From Bacteriovorax sp037444575 (GTDB lineage: Bacteria > Bdellovibrionota > Bacteriovoracia > Bacteriovoracales > Bacteriovoracaceae): a DNA stretch of 64,000 nt. The position numbers were made by a program, and so were the translations under genes. The DNA lies in the NCBI GenBank assembly GCA_037444575.1, contig JBBIME010000014.1, positions 1 through 64,000 of the forward strand. The letters run 5' to 3'. The notes beneath the pieces were generated by a model. That model had not been told where the DNA came from. It saw only the letters and a list, made by a program, of their open reading frames with translations, and did not search any database. Shown here piece after piece: positions 53,075 through 61,246 of the stretch. Numbering within the stretch: the first letter of the stretch is position 1; each line of letters begins with the position of its first letter.

Positions 53075-54016
53075 ATGATGAGTTTAAGAAATAAGAAAGG
53101 TTTTTCGTTAGTTGAAGTGATGATTGTTGCAGGTCTTCTCGGAGGACTTGCAATGGTTGTCATGCAAATTACAAAAACGTCTACAAAATCAACTGCCAAG
53201 TTTTCTTTTGATACTGACATCATTCAAATCACCAATGAAATAAATGCAATTCTGTCAGATCCCGTGAAATGCTTAACGACGATCGGTGGTAAAAATGCAC
53301 TCTCGACGATCACAGGGATCAATAGTATTAACGGCACTAGATACTTTTCTTTGGCCAGTGGATTGGCACCTGCAAACGGCTATGGAAATGCCAATGTCTA
53401 TATCGGCTCATATGGCATAAGTGCAACAGCATTAGATGTTGGAGACAATAATTCTTCATTGCTCATTAATTTTCAAAATAAGAAAGTTTTAAAAGGAACG
53501 GCCGGTGCGGCGACTGTTACTAAGAAAATAAATTTATATGTCAAAGTTGATGCCGCTAAAAACATAATTTCTTGTCGCTCTCTTTCATCTGGTACGAGTG
53601 AAATTTGGTCGCGTGGTACTGGGACTGATATTTATTATAACGGTGGAAATGTTGGTATTGGGGTTCAAAGTCCAAGTGCGACTCTTGAAGTTGCTGGAGG
53701 AATTCGTCCAGGGTTTCAAGGCGTCGCTGTCAATGGATCGTGTACTCCTGAAGGAACTATGGCCTATGATATAGCAGCACACACTCCCGTCTATTGTAGC
53801 GTGAATAATAAGTGGGCCGCTTTTGGAGCCTGTGCGGGGGGATCCTTAATCGATATGTATCAATGCCCAGGCCAAGTGACTCTCGGTGGAGGAGCATGGG
53901 GGTACTACGGATGCCAAGGTCAAATTTGGAATCAACCGACTTGTTATGAAATCGAGTTTCCTAATTCAAAAACATTTAATTGCACCCATATCGGTAAGAT
54001 GTGTGTGACTCCATAG
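53075..54016 (+). CDS. Type IV pilin-like protein with tail-fibre-like segment and Cys-rich end
   Basis: A prepilin leader (RNKKGFSLVEVMIVAGLLGG, cleavage after Gly, Glu at +5) and N-terminal helix as in type II/IV pilins. Around residues 190-210 is NVGIGVQSPSATLEVAGGIR, a motif common in phage tail fibres and large bacterial adhesins, usually leading into a trimerisation or chaperone domain. The last 90 residues hold nine or so cysteines (CTPEGT, YCSVNNK, ACAGG, QCPGQ, GCQGQ, TCYE, NCTH, MCVTP), suggesting disulfide bonding. Probably a minor pilin or adhesin presented on a pilus tip. Confidence 0.72.
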   Translation: MMSLRNKKGFSLVEVMIVAGLLGGLAMVVMQITKTSTKSTAKFSFDTDIIQITNEINAILSDPVKCLTTIGGKNALSTITGINSINGTRYFSLASGLAPANGYGNANVYIGSYGISATALDVGDNNSSLLINFQNKKVLKGTAGAATVTKKINLYVKVDAAKNIISCRSLSSGTSEIWSRGTGTDIYYNGGNVGIGVQSPSATLEVAGGIRPGFQGVAVNGSCTPEGTMAYDIAAHTPVYCSVNNKWAAFGACAGGSLIDMYQCPGQVTLGGGAWGYYGCQGQIWNQPTCYEIEFPNSKTFNCTHIGKMCVTP

Positions 54017-54021
54017 CAGGG

Positions 54022-55269
54022 TTAGTTTTCTTTCAGTGCAAGTATTCCGATATTTCTTGGGGAGAGTGCTTCCGTGAAATACTGTTCGATCTTCACGCTG
54101 TAATTATTTTCTTTTAAATATAGACAGCGATCGAGTAAGAGATAGACTTCTAAAACTCTGCCTAATTGCCATCTGATAATATTGCAAATAAACATTGTTC
54201 TTAATTCTTTTTGTAGAGTTGGATCACCGTAAAATTGGTTGAAGTACTCATCACTAAAATTGTGCTCGAGTTTTAACTCAGTTAGTTTACTTCTAATATA
54301 ATTAGCAAAAGGTTCCCAATACGTTCTGATATGGCATTCACCAACATCGGTAAAATATTTATTATTAAAATGTCTCATTAAAAATAAATGAAGAGCGTAG
54401 CGATAATATTTTACCCGCTCTTTTGTATCATAAGTCATTCTATCCATCTCTGCGTGAGATCTTGTCGCTAGACTTAAAGCAAAGAGATTAAGTTTTGGGA
54501 ATTGGTTCTCCTTATAAAAGTTTGAGAGAGGGAAATCTTGAGTTGGATTCATTCGATGATAGCAGCATCCAAAACTTAACAGCCCTTTAGTTTTAAAATC
54601 AATTGATGTTTGAATTAAAATATTGGCCAGAGGTCCACAGGTATGAAGACCTAAGGAAAAGGATTCCGGTTTAAAAATATTTTTTATCTCCTCATCGTGC
54701 TTTTTATCACCAAAAGTTATATTGACGAATTTTACAGAGCTCGCACCTTCAAGCTTTCTGTATTTTTTTAATCTTTCTTGTCCAATTTTTTGAAAATTGG
54801 CATCTCGATCAAGTGAGATTGAAGGAATTGAATGATAATGAGAAAGAACTCGCGAGAGATGGCCTACGCCGCCTCCGATGTCGACGACGTATTCAAAAGA
54901 GCTTTCATCTTTCACTTTTTTTATAACAGGAGTAATTTTTCCGATCTCATGGCGTTTCTTTTCTTTCACTCCATTATAGGCCCACTGCTCAAGGGGAATT
55001 TCCATGTTATCTGTGATGGCCGGAATTTTTGAAAGCTCAATAGCATGAAGCATAAATCTTTCAAAACTCGATCCTTTTATTTTTTCTATGATCTGTTTGC
55101 AGTCAATCGCGTAAAGTTCATCAGGAGAAAGTGAGTCAAGAAGTTCAATCCATTCACAGGGGTAATTTGCAATGGATTCTGGATATTCATTCATGATTTC
55201 ATCACTCCACATTAGAGTGTACTGATTGATAAAATCACTTAGTTTCTGGGCCTGACTTTTAATGTCCAT
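54022..55269 (-). CDS. METTL25/Methyltransf_32-like SAM-dependent methyltransferase
   Basis: Rossmann methyltransferase with VVDIGGGVGHLSRVL (residues 128-142) as the SAM-binding loop. Downstream are LGLHTCGPLANIL (HTCG 209-212) and SFGCCYHRMN (GCCYH 234-238). HTCG and GCCYH are hallmarks of the Methyltransf_32 group, best known from eukaryotic METTL25 and RRNAD1. N-terminal helical region of about 120 residues, C-terminal helical region of about 170, like the eukaryotic layout. Substrate unknown. Divergent from murD with 18 bases between starts. Confidence 0.82.
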   Translation of the reverse strand: MDIKSQAQKLSDFINQYTLMWSDEIMNEYPESIANYPCEWIELLDSLSPDELYAIDCKQIIEKIKGSSFERFMLHAIELSKIPAITDNMEIPLEQWAYNGVKEKKRHEIGKITPVIKKVKDESSFEYVVDIGGGVGHLSRVLSHYHSIPSISLDRDANFQKIGQERLKKYRKLEGASSVKFVNITFGDKKHDEEIKNIFKPESFSLGLHTCGPLANILIQTSIDFKTKGLLSFGCCYHRMNPTQDFPLSNFYKENQFPKLNLFALSLATRSHAEMDRMTYDTKERVKYYRYALHLFLMRHFNNKYFTDVGECHIRTYWEPFANYIRSKLTELKLEHNFSDEYFNQFYGDPTLQKELRTMFICNIIRWQLGRVLEVYLLLDRCLYLKENNYSVKIEQYFTEALSPRNIGILALKEN

Positions 55270-55287
55270 GAGTGGAGAATACCATTC

Positions 55288-56649
55288 ATGATGGATTTAA
55301 AAAATAAAAGAATTGCAGTATTTGGAATGGGTGTCTCAGGGATTTCTGCCCTTCGATTGCTCCACGCTTTAAAGGCCGAAACAATTGCCATAAATTCAGG
55401 AGAACCACAAACTTGGGCCAAAAGTCCAGGGGTGTTGGATTACACATCAAATGAAAATTGTTACGCCGAAAATGATCCTCGTTTAGAAACTGTATTAAAG
55501 ACGATTGATCTTGTTATTTTATCCCCAGGGATTCCTCGCGATCACCAATTGCTTCTTCCTCTTTCGAGTTCAAATATTCCAATCTCAGGGGAGTTGGAAC
55601 TGGCCTATCGCTACCTCGAGTCTCGCAATAAGCTTTCTCCAATCATTGGAATAACTGGAACAAACGGAAAGACGACAACGACAACTTTTTTAGGTGAAAT
55701 GATAGAAATGGATCACAAAAAAGTTTTTGTCGGAGGAAATATCGGTGTTCCTTTTTGTGATTACGCCTATGATGTTTTAAGTAAGGGGAATGCGGCCCTT
55801 GTTGATTTTATCTTGCTTGAACTTTCTAGTTTTCAACTTGAAAGCATTGATCACTTTCATGTCAATATCGCGATCATTTTAAATCTCTATCAAAATCACG
55901 GTGAGCGCTACACAACAATAGAAGAGTATGCTCTTTCAAAATTCTTTATCACTAATCGTTTTACTGATAACGATGTTCTCATTTATCCAGAAGATTTTCC
56001 TTTGGTTGCTGAATGGGCAAAAAAGCAAAGAGGAAAAAAGAAATCGGTCAATACGCTGGCCCCAGTTAGTAAATACGATCTTTCAAAATTTAAACTGCCG
56101 GGCATTCACAATAAAGTGAATTTAAATTTTATTCTTTTAGCGGCAGAAGAGCTTGGTCTAAATCCAGAAGCTATCCAAAAATCCATTGATACTTTCGCTG
56201 GCGTTCATCACCGTATTGAGTATGTTGATGGAGTATTTGGTCTTCCAAAATTTAAGGCCTACAACGATGCTAAAAGTACAAATTGGGACGCAACGATTAC
56301 TGCTGTCAAAGCGATGCAAGATTTAAAAGCGCCATTGTATCTCATCATTGGCGGAAAAAAGCGCGGACACGGGGATTCGATCCTACCTTATCTTGATTTC
56401 CTAAAATCAAACGTGGATGTGTTTTACCTTATTGGTGAGATGGCCTCTGAAATTGAAAACGAAATAAAGGGGATTGCTCCTTATAAAAAAACGATGACGT
56501 TAGAAGATACTGTGAAAGATCTGCGATCGACAAAAAAAGATGAAGAAGGTGTGCTACTATTTTCTCCAGGATTTCCTTCGTTTGATCAATTTAAAAACTA
56601 TGTTCAGCGAGGTGAACATTTTGTTGGTTTGCTAACAGGCAGAGCTTAA
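55288..56649 (+). CDS. murD: UDP-N-acetylmuramoyl-L-alanine:D-glutamate ligase MurD
   Basis: Adds D-Glu to UDP-MurNAc-L-Ala in peptidoglycan synthesis. N-terminal UDP-binding Rossmann part (RIAVFGMGVSGISALRLL), ATP-binding ITGTNGKTTTTTFLG (about residues 119-133), LLELSSFQLESIDHF, the carbamoylated-Lys region and HRIEYVDGVFGLPKFKAYND with AKSTNWDAT, all MurD traits. 453 residues, normal. No other mur genes adjoin, so the dcw cluster is broken up in this genome or murD has moved. Its stop overlaps a small minus-strand gene. Confidence 0.94.
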   Translation: MMDLKNKRIAVFGMGVSGISALRLLHALKAETIAINSGEPQTWAKSPGVLDYTSNENCYAENDPRLETVLKTIDLVILSPGIPRDHQLLLPLSSSNIPISGELELAYRYLESRNKLSPIIGITGTNGKTTTTTFLGEMIEMDHKKVFVGGNIGVPFCDYAYDVLSKGNAALVDFILLELSSFQLESIDHFHVNIAIILNLYQNHGERYTTIEEYALSKFFITNRFTDNDVLIYPEDFPLVAEWAKKQRGKKKSVNTLAPVSKYDLSKFKLPGIHNKVNLNFILLAAEELGLNPEAIQKSIDTFAGVHHRIEYVDGVFGLPKFKAYNDAKSTNWDATITAVKAMQDLKAPLYLIIGGKKRGHGDSILPYLDFLKSNVDVFYLIGEMASEIENEIKGIAPYKKTMTLEDTVKDLRSTKKDEEGVLLFSPGFPSFDQFKNYVQRGEHFVGLLTGRA

Positions 56650-56798
56650 CGGATCGGTCTTAAACCAATCGGTGGAGCTTCACTTGATACATAACGACCA
56701 TTAGAATGGTGCCCGATATTTCTAACATTATCCAGGATCCCTACTTTAAATAAAAAGAGACCAAGAATAATATAAATCGGATGGAATTTTCGTTTCAT
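56646..56798 (-). CDS. 50-residue membrane microprotein opposite the murD end
   Basis: A complete frame of 50 codons plus stop: basic start MKRKFHPIYII, one hydrophobic helix (IILGLFLFKVGIL), then a polar tail with GHHSNGRYVSSEAPP and a basic end. GAGAG lies just before the ATG. The frame fills the 234-base gap between murD and aminopeptidase P almost exactly and overlaps the murD stop by four bases. Likely a small inner-membrane or exported protein; no family recognised. Confidence 0.55.
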   Translation of the reverse strand: MKRKFHPIYIILGLFLFKVGILDNVRNIGHHSNGRYVSSEAPPIGLRPIR

Positions 56799-56883
56799 AT
56801 ACTCTCTACTATAGGTTATATTTAGTACCCTATGGCCTTTATCGGCAATTTTTCAGGAAGCTTTAGCAAAAAGGTTTAGTTTT

Positions 56884-58641
56884 ATGGCAACAGAGCGATT
56901 TTTAACTTCAAAAGACATTCAAGGGAACATCCAAAAGCTTAAAAGCTTCATGAAATCGAACGGGCTCGATTCATTTTATATCTCTTCCAATGATATATTT
57001 CTTAATGAATATGTACCACTAGCTGATTGCCACCGCTACTATGTGACCAATTTTTCCGGTTCAACGGCGGAGGTTATTATCCCTCTAAGTGGCAAGGTCA
57101 TACTCTTTGTTGATGGTCGCTACTATGAGCAAGCAGACCTGGAAGTGGACCCAGAGTTAGTTGAGGTTTTTAAGTGTCCTTATGGGGTAAGTTTCCAATC
57201 GGCCATGAAAGAAATAATAGCTTTGCGTGAACTTAAAAATCTTGGTGTTGAAGGGGATCGTATTGATCTTTCTCTTTTTAAAGAATTTGAAAAAGTTTTA
57301 AAGACTAAATCTTTTAATAGTGCTGAGCTATCAACAGTTATTGATTTTAAATCTCTTTCTTTTAATAAAAAGATTATAGAACTCCCACTTGATTTGGTTG
57401 GGGAATCTACCCTCTTTAAATGTGAGAATATTCTAAAGCCCGGAGAAGCTTTCTATATTACAGCTCTCGATTCTATTGCCTGGATAACCAACCTTAGACG
57501 TTTTGAAATGCCTTTTCAAAGTACATTTAGGGCCAAGGCCCTTGCTACCAATGAGCGCGTTTATCTTCTGATGGAGAATTTAGAAGGTGAAGTGACTAAT
57601 CCGAATGTTGAGATTTCTGTCGGTAGTTTTTCTCGCTTAGAGGATTTCTTATCTGACATCTCTTTTGTTGAAGGCATTTATTCAGCACCTAAAATTACAA
57701 AAGTTTACTACTCTGATCGCTCTCTCAATGTGGCCGATTATCAAAAGCTAGTCAGTCATTTTGGAGAAGAGAAGCTTACCAATCGTCCAGAAGGACTTGT
57801 GCCTTTTCACTCTTTGAAAAATGGCGCTGAACTTAGATCAATGGAAAGCTCATTTAATAGAGCAGATCAGTCTATATTTGAAACTATTCTTTGGGTAAAA
57901 GAGCAGGTCAAAAATAAAGTTAATTTTTCAGAACTCGATTTCTATAACAAAGCAAATGAGTTTTATAAAAAGAATGGTGCTCTTGAGCAAAGTTTTGGCA
58001 CTATTTCAGCAGTAGGGGCCAACTCTTCAATCATTCATTTTTCTAGCCCAAGTCCTGATGTAATGGTCACTCCTAATCAGCTTCTTCTTCTTGATTCAGG
58101 AGGATATTTTGAATCTGGTTATGCAACAGATACGACGAGATCTTTTCTTTCCGGTGGAGAGGCAAATGATCTGCAAAAAGAAATATACACAACTGTTTTA
58201 AAATCTATCTTGCACGCTCAAAACGCCGTCTTTGTCGAAGGAACTTGGGGATCACATGTTGATGGTGTTGTTCGCCAACCAATGTTTAAGCAGGGGATGA
58301 TTTATAACCACGGAACAGGTCATGGGGTTGGAATAAATGTTCACGAAGGTGGATTTAGTATATCGACAAGATCGACTGTTCCCCTGAGAGAACACACTGT
58401 GGGCTCAATTGAGCCTGGAATGTATATTCCTGGTTTTGGTGGAGTTCGTCTTGAAAATGTTGTTGTAGTGGAAAGACATCCAAAAATCTCAGGCATGCTT
58501 CACTTCAGATCTTTGGTCTACATAGGATTTGATCATGACCTCATCGATGAAAATAGACTTACAGAAGAAGAGAAAAAGTGGCTTGAAGAGTATGAGCGCG
58601 AATGTCAAAAACGCGGACGCAGTTTTAAATACCGAAGCTGA
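56884..58641 (+). CDS. Aminopeptidase P-type (M24) Xaa-Pro peptidase
   Basis: Releases N-terminal residues before proline. Two creatinase-like N-terminal domains (about 1-300) precede the M24 pita-bread domain, whose metal ligands are visible in order: Asp in LLLDSGGYF, Asp in ATDTTRSF, His in GTGHGVGINVHEGG, Glu in SIEPGMYI and Glu in VRLENVVV. At 585 residues it belongs to the long (APP1-like) form, with C-terminal extension typical of eukaryotic and some bacterial enzymes. No signal peptide. Its 3' end overlaps the matrixin gene by 37 bases. Confidence 0.93.
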   Translation: MATERFLTSKDIQGNIQKLKSFMKSNGLDSFYISSNDIFLNEYVPLADCHRYYVTNFSGSTAEVIIPLSGKVILFVDGRYYEQADLEVDPELVEVFKCPYGVSFQSAMKEIIALRELKNLGVEGDRIDLSLFKEFEKVLKTKSFNSAELSTVIDFKSLSFNKKIIELPLDLVGESTLFKCENILKPGEAFYITALDSIAWITNLRRFEMPFQSTFRAKALATNERVYLLMENLEGEVTNPNVEISVGSFSRLEDFLSDISFVEGIYSAPKITKVYYSDRSLNVADYQKLVSHFGEEKLTNRPEGLVPFHSLKNGAELRSMESSFNRADQSIFETILWVKEQVKNKVNFSELDFYNKANEFYKKNGALEQSFGTISAVGANSSIIHFSSPSPDVMVTPNQLLLLDSGGYFESGYATDTTRSFLSGGEANDLQKEIYTTVLKSILHAQNAVFVEGTWGSHVDGVVRQPMFKQGMIYNHGTGHGVGINVHEGGFSISTRSTVPLREHTVGSIEPGMYIPGFGGVRLENVVVVERHPKISGMLHFRSLVYIGFDHDLIDENRLTEEEKKWLEEYERECQKRGRSFKYRS

Positions 58642-59393
58642 TAACTAACAAATCCAGCAATTAGAAAGCCAAGTAATAATCCCACCCAGTTTTTAAAAAA
58701 ATTGGTGGGAGTGTTATTAGTATCAATACTTCCACAGGTAACTGGCTGTTGTTTGGGATAGAGGTAACTGATTCCATCAATATCATCTGATCCTAAATTT
58801 TTTCTCATGTTCACTGTAGCAAAATACATCAGGGAATCTTTTACTGGACTGTGACCCAATCCAAAAGTGTGCCCTAACTCATGAGCAATGACTGAAATTT
58901 TTTCATCGCGAGATTTGTATTTAAATTGATTGGAGGCAAGGTCGTTAATCAAGATAAGGGATCCTATAATTGTTTTTCCGCTAATGTTGTTGGGTACAGT
59001 GATGGCAAGAACTCCGCTGCTAGTGAAATTGGTTGTGTTGTTATTACAAGAAATTAAAACATCAGAGGCAACTGCCAGAGCAGGATTGGGATCACAAGAA
59101 GTTGAAGGCAAGCAAATTGTACCTGTCTTATAAGTGGAGGCAACAGATATGACTGATCCTTTTCTAAGTTTTAATCGACTCGTTGGAGCTGTATTCCAAT
59201 ATTGATCGACGGCATCTCCAATGATTGATAAAAGTTCATTTTCATCAATTCCAATATTGGCGCAATTGCCTGCGGCCACGTTGACCATTACTTCATTTTT
59301 TCCAAAAGTCAGAGTGGCAGTATTATTAAAAGTAAATGCACTTGCACTAAAAGAGATGATTGAAAGGAAGATGATTTTTATAAAATGAATCAT
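58605..59393 (-). CDS. Exported matrixin-like metalloprotease with C-terminal membrane helix
   Basis: Signal peptide MIHFIKIIFLSIISFSASA (start at 59393 with GGGGA eight bases upstream), then about 210 residues with the extended zinc motif VIAHELGHTFGLGHSP (HExxHxxGxxH, His171/His175/His181) and Met-turn SLMYF (Met189), diagnostic of metzincins of matrixin type. Four or so Cys in the mature part. The protein ends with NWVGLLLGFLIAGFVSYQL and a basic tail, a membrane anchor or sorting signal. Starts just after the stop of the barrel gene, so the two are probably coexpressed. Confidence 0.87.
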   Translation of the reverse strand: MIHFIKIIFLSIISFSASAFTFNNTATLTFGKNEVMVNVAAGNCANIGIDENELLSIIGDAVDQYWNTAPTSRLKLRKGSVISVASTYKTGTICLPSTSCDPNPALAVASDVLISCNNNTTNFTSSGVLAITVPNNISGKTIIGSLILINDLASNQFKYKSRDEKISVIAHELGHTFGLGHSPVKDSLMYFATVNMRKNLGSDDIDGISYLYPKQQPVTCGSIDTNNTPTNFFKNWVGLLLGFLIAGFVSYQLRYLKLRPRF

Positions 59394-59394
59394 T

Positions 59395-59985
59395 TTAAAA
59401 TTCCCCAAAGTGGTAGGTGCCGTTAATTGCAATAGAGAAAGCCCGATCTTCTGATTTTAAAAGATTAAAGATGTAAGTGTGAGCATCTGCACTCCATTCT
59501 TTATTGAAGTCTGCCCCAAGGCCTAAGTTAACAATAAAGTTTCGGGAATAAGTTGTAGAGTCGGGAAGTGGGAAAGAGGAAACTCCTGTACCGTTATTTA
59601 AATCTTCCGTGCCTCCGCTTCCAGAGATGCGTGTGAAAAATAATCCAAGTCCTGATATGAAATGAAACACAGAAAATTTGTATTTAGTATTGGCCAAAAA
59701 AAAGAATGTCATCTTGTTGATGTTTTCATCTCGTCCATGCTTAGGGACTGAAAAGCCTAATTCTGGAGAAAGAATAAAATTTGAAGTGAGATGGAAGTCG
59801 AGTGACCCTGCAAGATAGGGATTGAATTGGCAAAGGTTTGTTGCGCCGTTGTCATCGGTTTGTATTTTTCCTACATATTCGCAGAGATTCCCCACCGATA
59901 GAGTTGTATCGTATGCCTTTACTTTAAAAGGAATTAAAAGAAACAGAAGACCAATTAGAAAAGTCGGGTATTTTAAATATTTCAT
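59395..59985 (-). CDS. Outer-membrane beta-barrel protein, unknown
   Basis: Signal peptide of about 24 residues (ending KVKA), then alternating strand segments with aromatic girdles (GSLDFHLTSNFILSPELGFS, FFFLANTKYKFSVFHFISGL) and a final GTYHFGEF ending in Phe. About 170 mature residues fit an eight-stranded barrel of the OmpW/OmpX kind. The stop lies one base from the matrixin protease start, suggesting a functional link such as a receptor or anchor, which is conjecture. Confidence 0.62.
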   Translation of the reverse strand: MKYLKYPTFLIGLLFLLIPFKVKAYDTTLSVGNLCEYVGKIQTDDNGATNLCQFNPYLAGSLDFHLTSNFILSPELGFSVPKHGRDENINKMTFFFLANTKYKFSVFHFISGLGLFFTRISGSGGTEDLNNGTGVSSFPLPDSTTYSRNFIVNLGLGADFNKEWSADAHTYIFNLLKSEDRAFSIAINGTYHFGEF

Positions 59986-60071
59986 ATTCGTTTAGTATTC
60001 TTTCAAATATTGCGGTAAAATGGCAACGTTAAAAAGACCGATAATTTTTCTAACACATCAAGGAAGAATTT

Positions 60072-61190
60072 ATGTTTGATAATTTCCAAGTCCCAGAAAA
60101 CCTTATCCCTAGTGATCCGCGCTTTGGCTCAGGCCCTTCTTTAGTTCCAGCTGAGTTTTTACTTGCTCTTCATGCGACAGGAACTCATTACATGGGAACT
60201 AGTCACAGAAAGCCAGGAATTAAAAATGTTGTAAAAGAAATTCAAGAAGGATTAACAAAATATTTTAATCTTCCGGCAGGGTATCTTGTTGTTCTTGGAA
60301 ATGGTGGAGCAACTCTTCTATTTGACATGATTGGATTGGGAATAGTTGATAAGAAAATCACGCATTTTACTTGTGGAGAGTTTTCTGAGAAGTGGTACAA
60401 ATCTTCAAAACTTATCCCATGGATTTCTGCAGAACAAGTGAATGTTCCATTTGGAAAAGGAATCAACGGGAAGGCGATGCCTGGTTCGGATGTTATTGCT
60501 GTGACTTTAAATGAAACATCAACAGGAGTTCAACTATCTGCTCTTCCTGTTGTTGATGAAAACACTATTTTAGCAGTGGATGCAACAAGTGGCGCTGGAC
60601 AGTGTCCATGTGACGTTTCTAAAACAGATATCTTTTTCTTTTCTCCTCAAAAAGTTTTTGCTTCTGATGGAGGGTTGTGGGTAGCAATCATGTCTCCAAA
60701 AGCTCTTGCTCGCGCCAAAAAAATTGCTGAAGATAAATCTCGTTATGTTCCAGATATCATGAATTGGAATAATGCTATTTCTAACTCTGAACAAAACCAG
60801 ACTTATAATACTCCAGCGCTCGCGACACTTTTCATGATGAATGAGCAAGTGAAACAGATGAATCTTTTGGGTTATAATAAGGTTCAAGAATTAGCTCAGA
60901 AGAAAGCTAGTCTTCTTTATGGATGGGCAGAATCAAAATCATACCTGTCTCCTTATATTGAAGAAAAAGAATTCAGATCTATTGCGGTTGCTACAATTGA
61001 CGTGGATCCAAAAGTAAATGTTGATGATATTATCAAGTTTTTAGAGAAGAAAAAAATTGTCTATGGAATTGATGGATATAGAAAATTAGGACGTAATCAA
61101 TTTAGAATTTCAATGTTTCATAATATCACTTATAACAACCTTGAAAAACTTACGAGTTTACTGTCTTTAATGATTGAATCAAAATTATAA
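60072..61190 (+). CDS. serC: Phosphoserine aminotransferase
   Basis: PLP enzyme making 3-phosphoserine in serine synthesis. FGSGPSLVPAEFLL at the start, GTSHRKPGIKNVVKEIQ, GNGGATLLFDM, AVDATSGAGQCPCDV and the PLP lysine in FFFSPQKVFASDGGLW are family features. This is the variant common in actinobacteria (TGTHYMGTSHRK, 372 residues) rather than the E. coli form. A perfect terminator follows, so it is a single-gene unit. Confidence 0.9.
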   Translation: MFDNFQVPENLIPSDPRFGSGPSLVPAEFLLALHATGTHYMGTSHRKPGIKNVVKEIQEGLTKYFNLPAGYLVVLGNGGATLLFDMIGLGIVDKKITHFTCGEFSEKWYKSSKLIPWISAEQVNVPFGKGINGKAMPGSDVIAVTLNETSTGVQLSALPVVDENTILAVDATSGAGQCPCDVSKTDIFFFSPQKVFASDGGLWVAIMSPKALARAKKIAEDKSRYVPDIMNWNNAISNSEQNQTYNTPALATLFMMNEQVKQMNLLGYNKVQELAQKKASLLYGWAESKSYLSPYIEEKEFRSIAVATIDVDPKVNVDDIIKFLEKKKIVYGIDGYRKLGRNQFRISMFHNITYNNLEKLTSLLSLMIESKL

Positions 61191-61198
61191 AAAATAGG

Positions 61199-61223
61199 GG
61201 CCCTCGAAAGAGGGCCTTTTTTT
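61199..61223 (+). terminator. Rho-independent terminator after serC
   Basis: Stem GGCCCTC / GAGGGCC, GAAA loop, then seven T. It separates serC from the carboxylase gene, which starts 24 bases later. Confidence 0.92.
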
Positions 61224-61246
61224 GCTCAATTTAAATGGGAAGACAA

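Noticed and set aside
58605..58720. GlyGly-CTERM signal on the matrixin, with the rhomboid at 19.4 kb as its rhombosortase
   Set aside because: The tail has a membrane helix and basic end but no Gly-Gly motif, and the rhomboid is of ordinary GlpG type 39 kb away.
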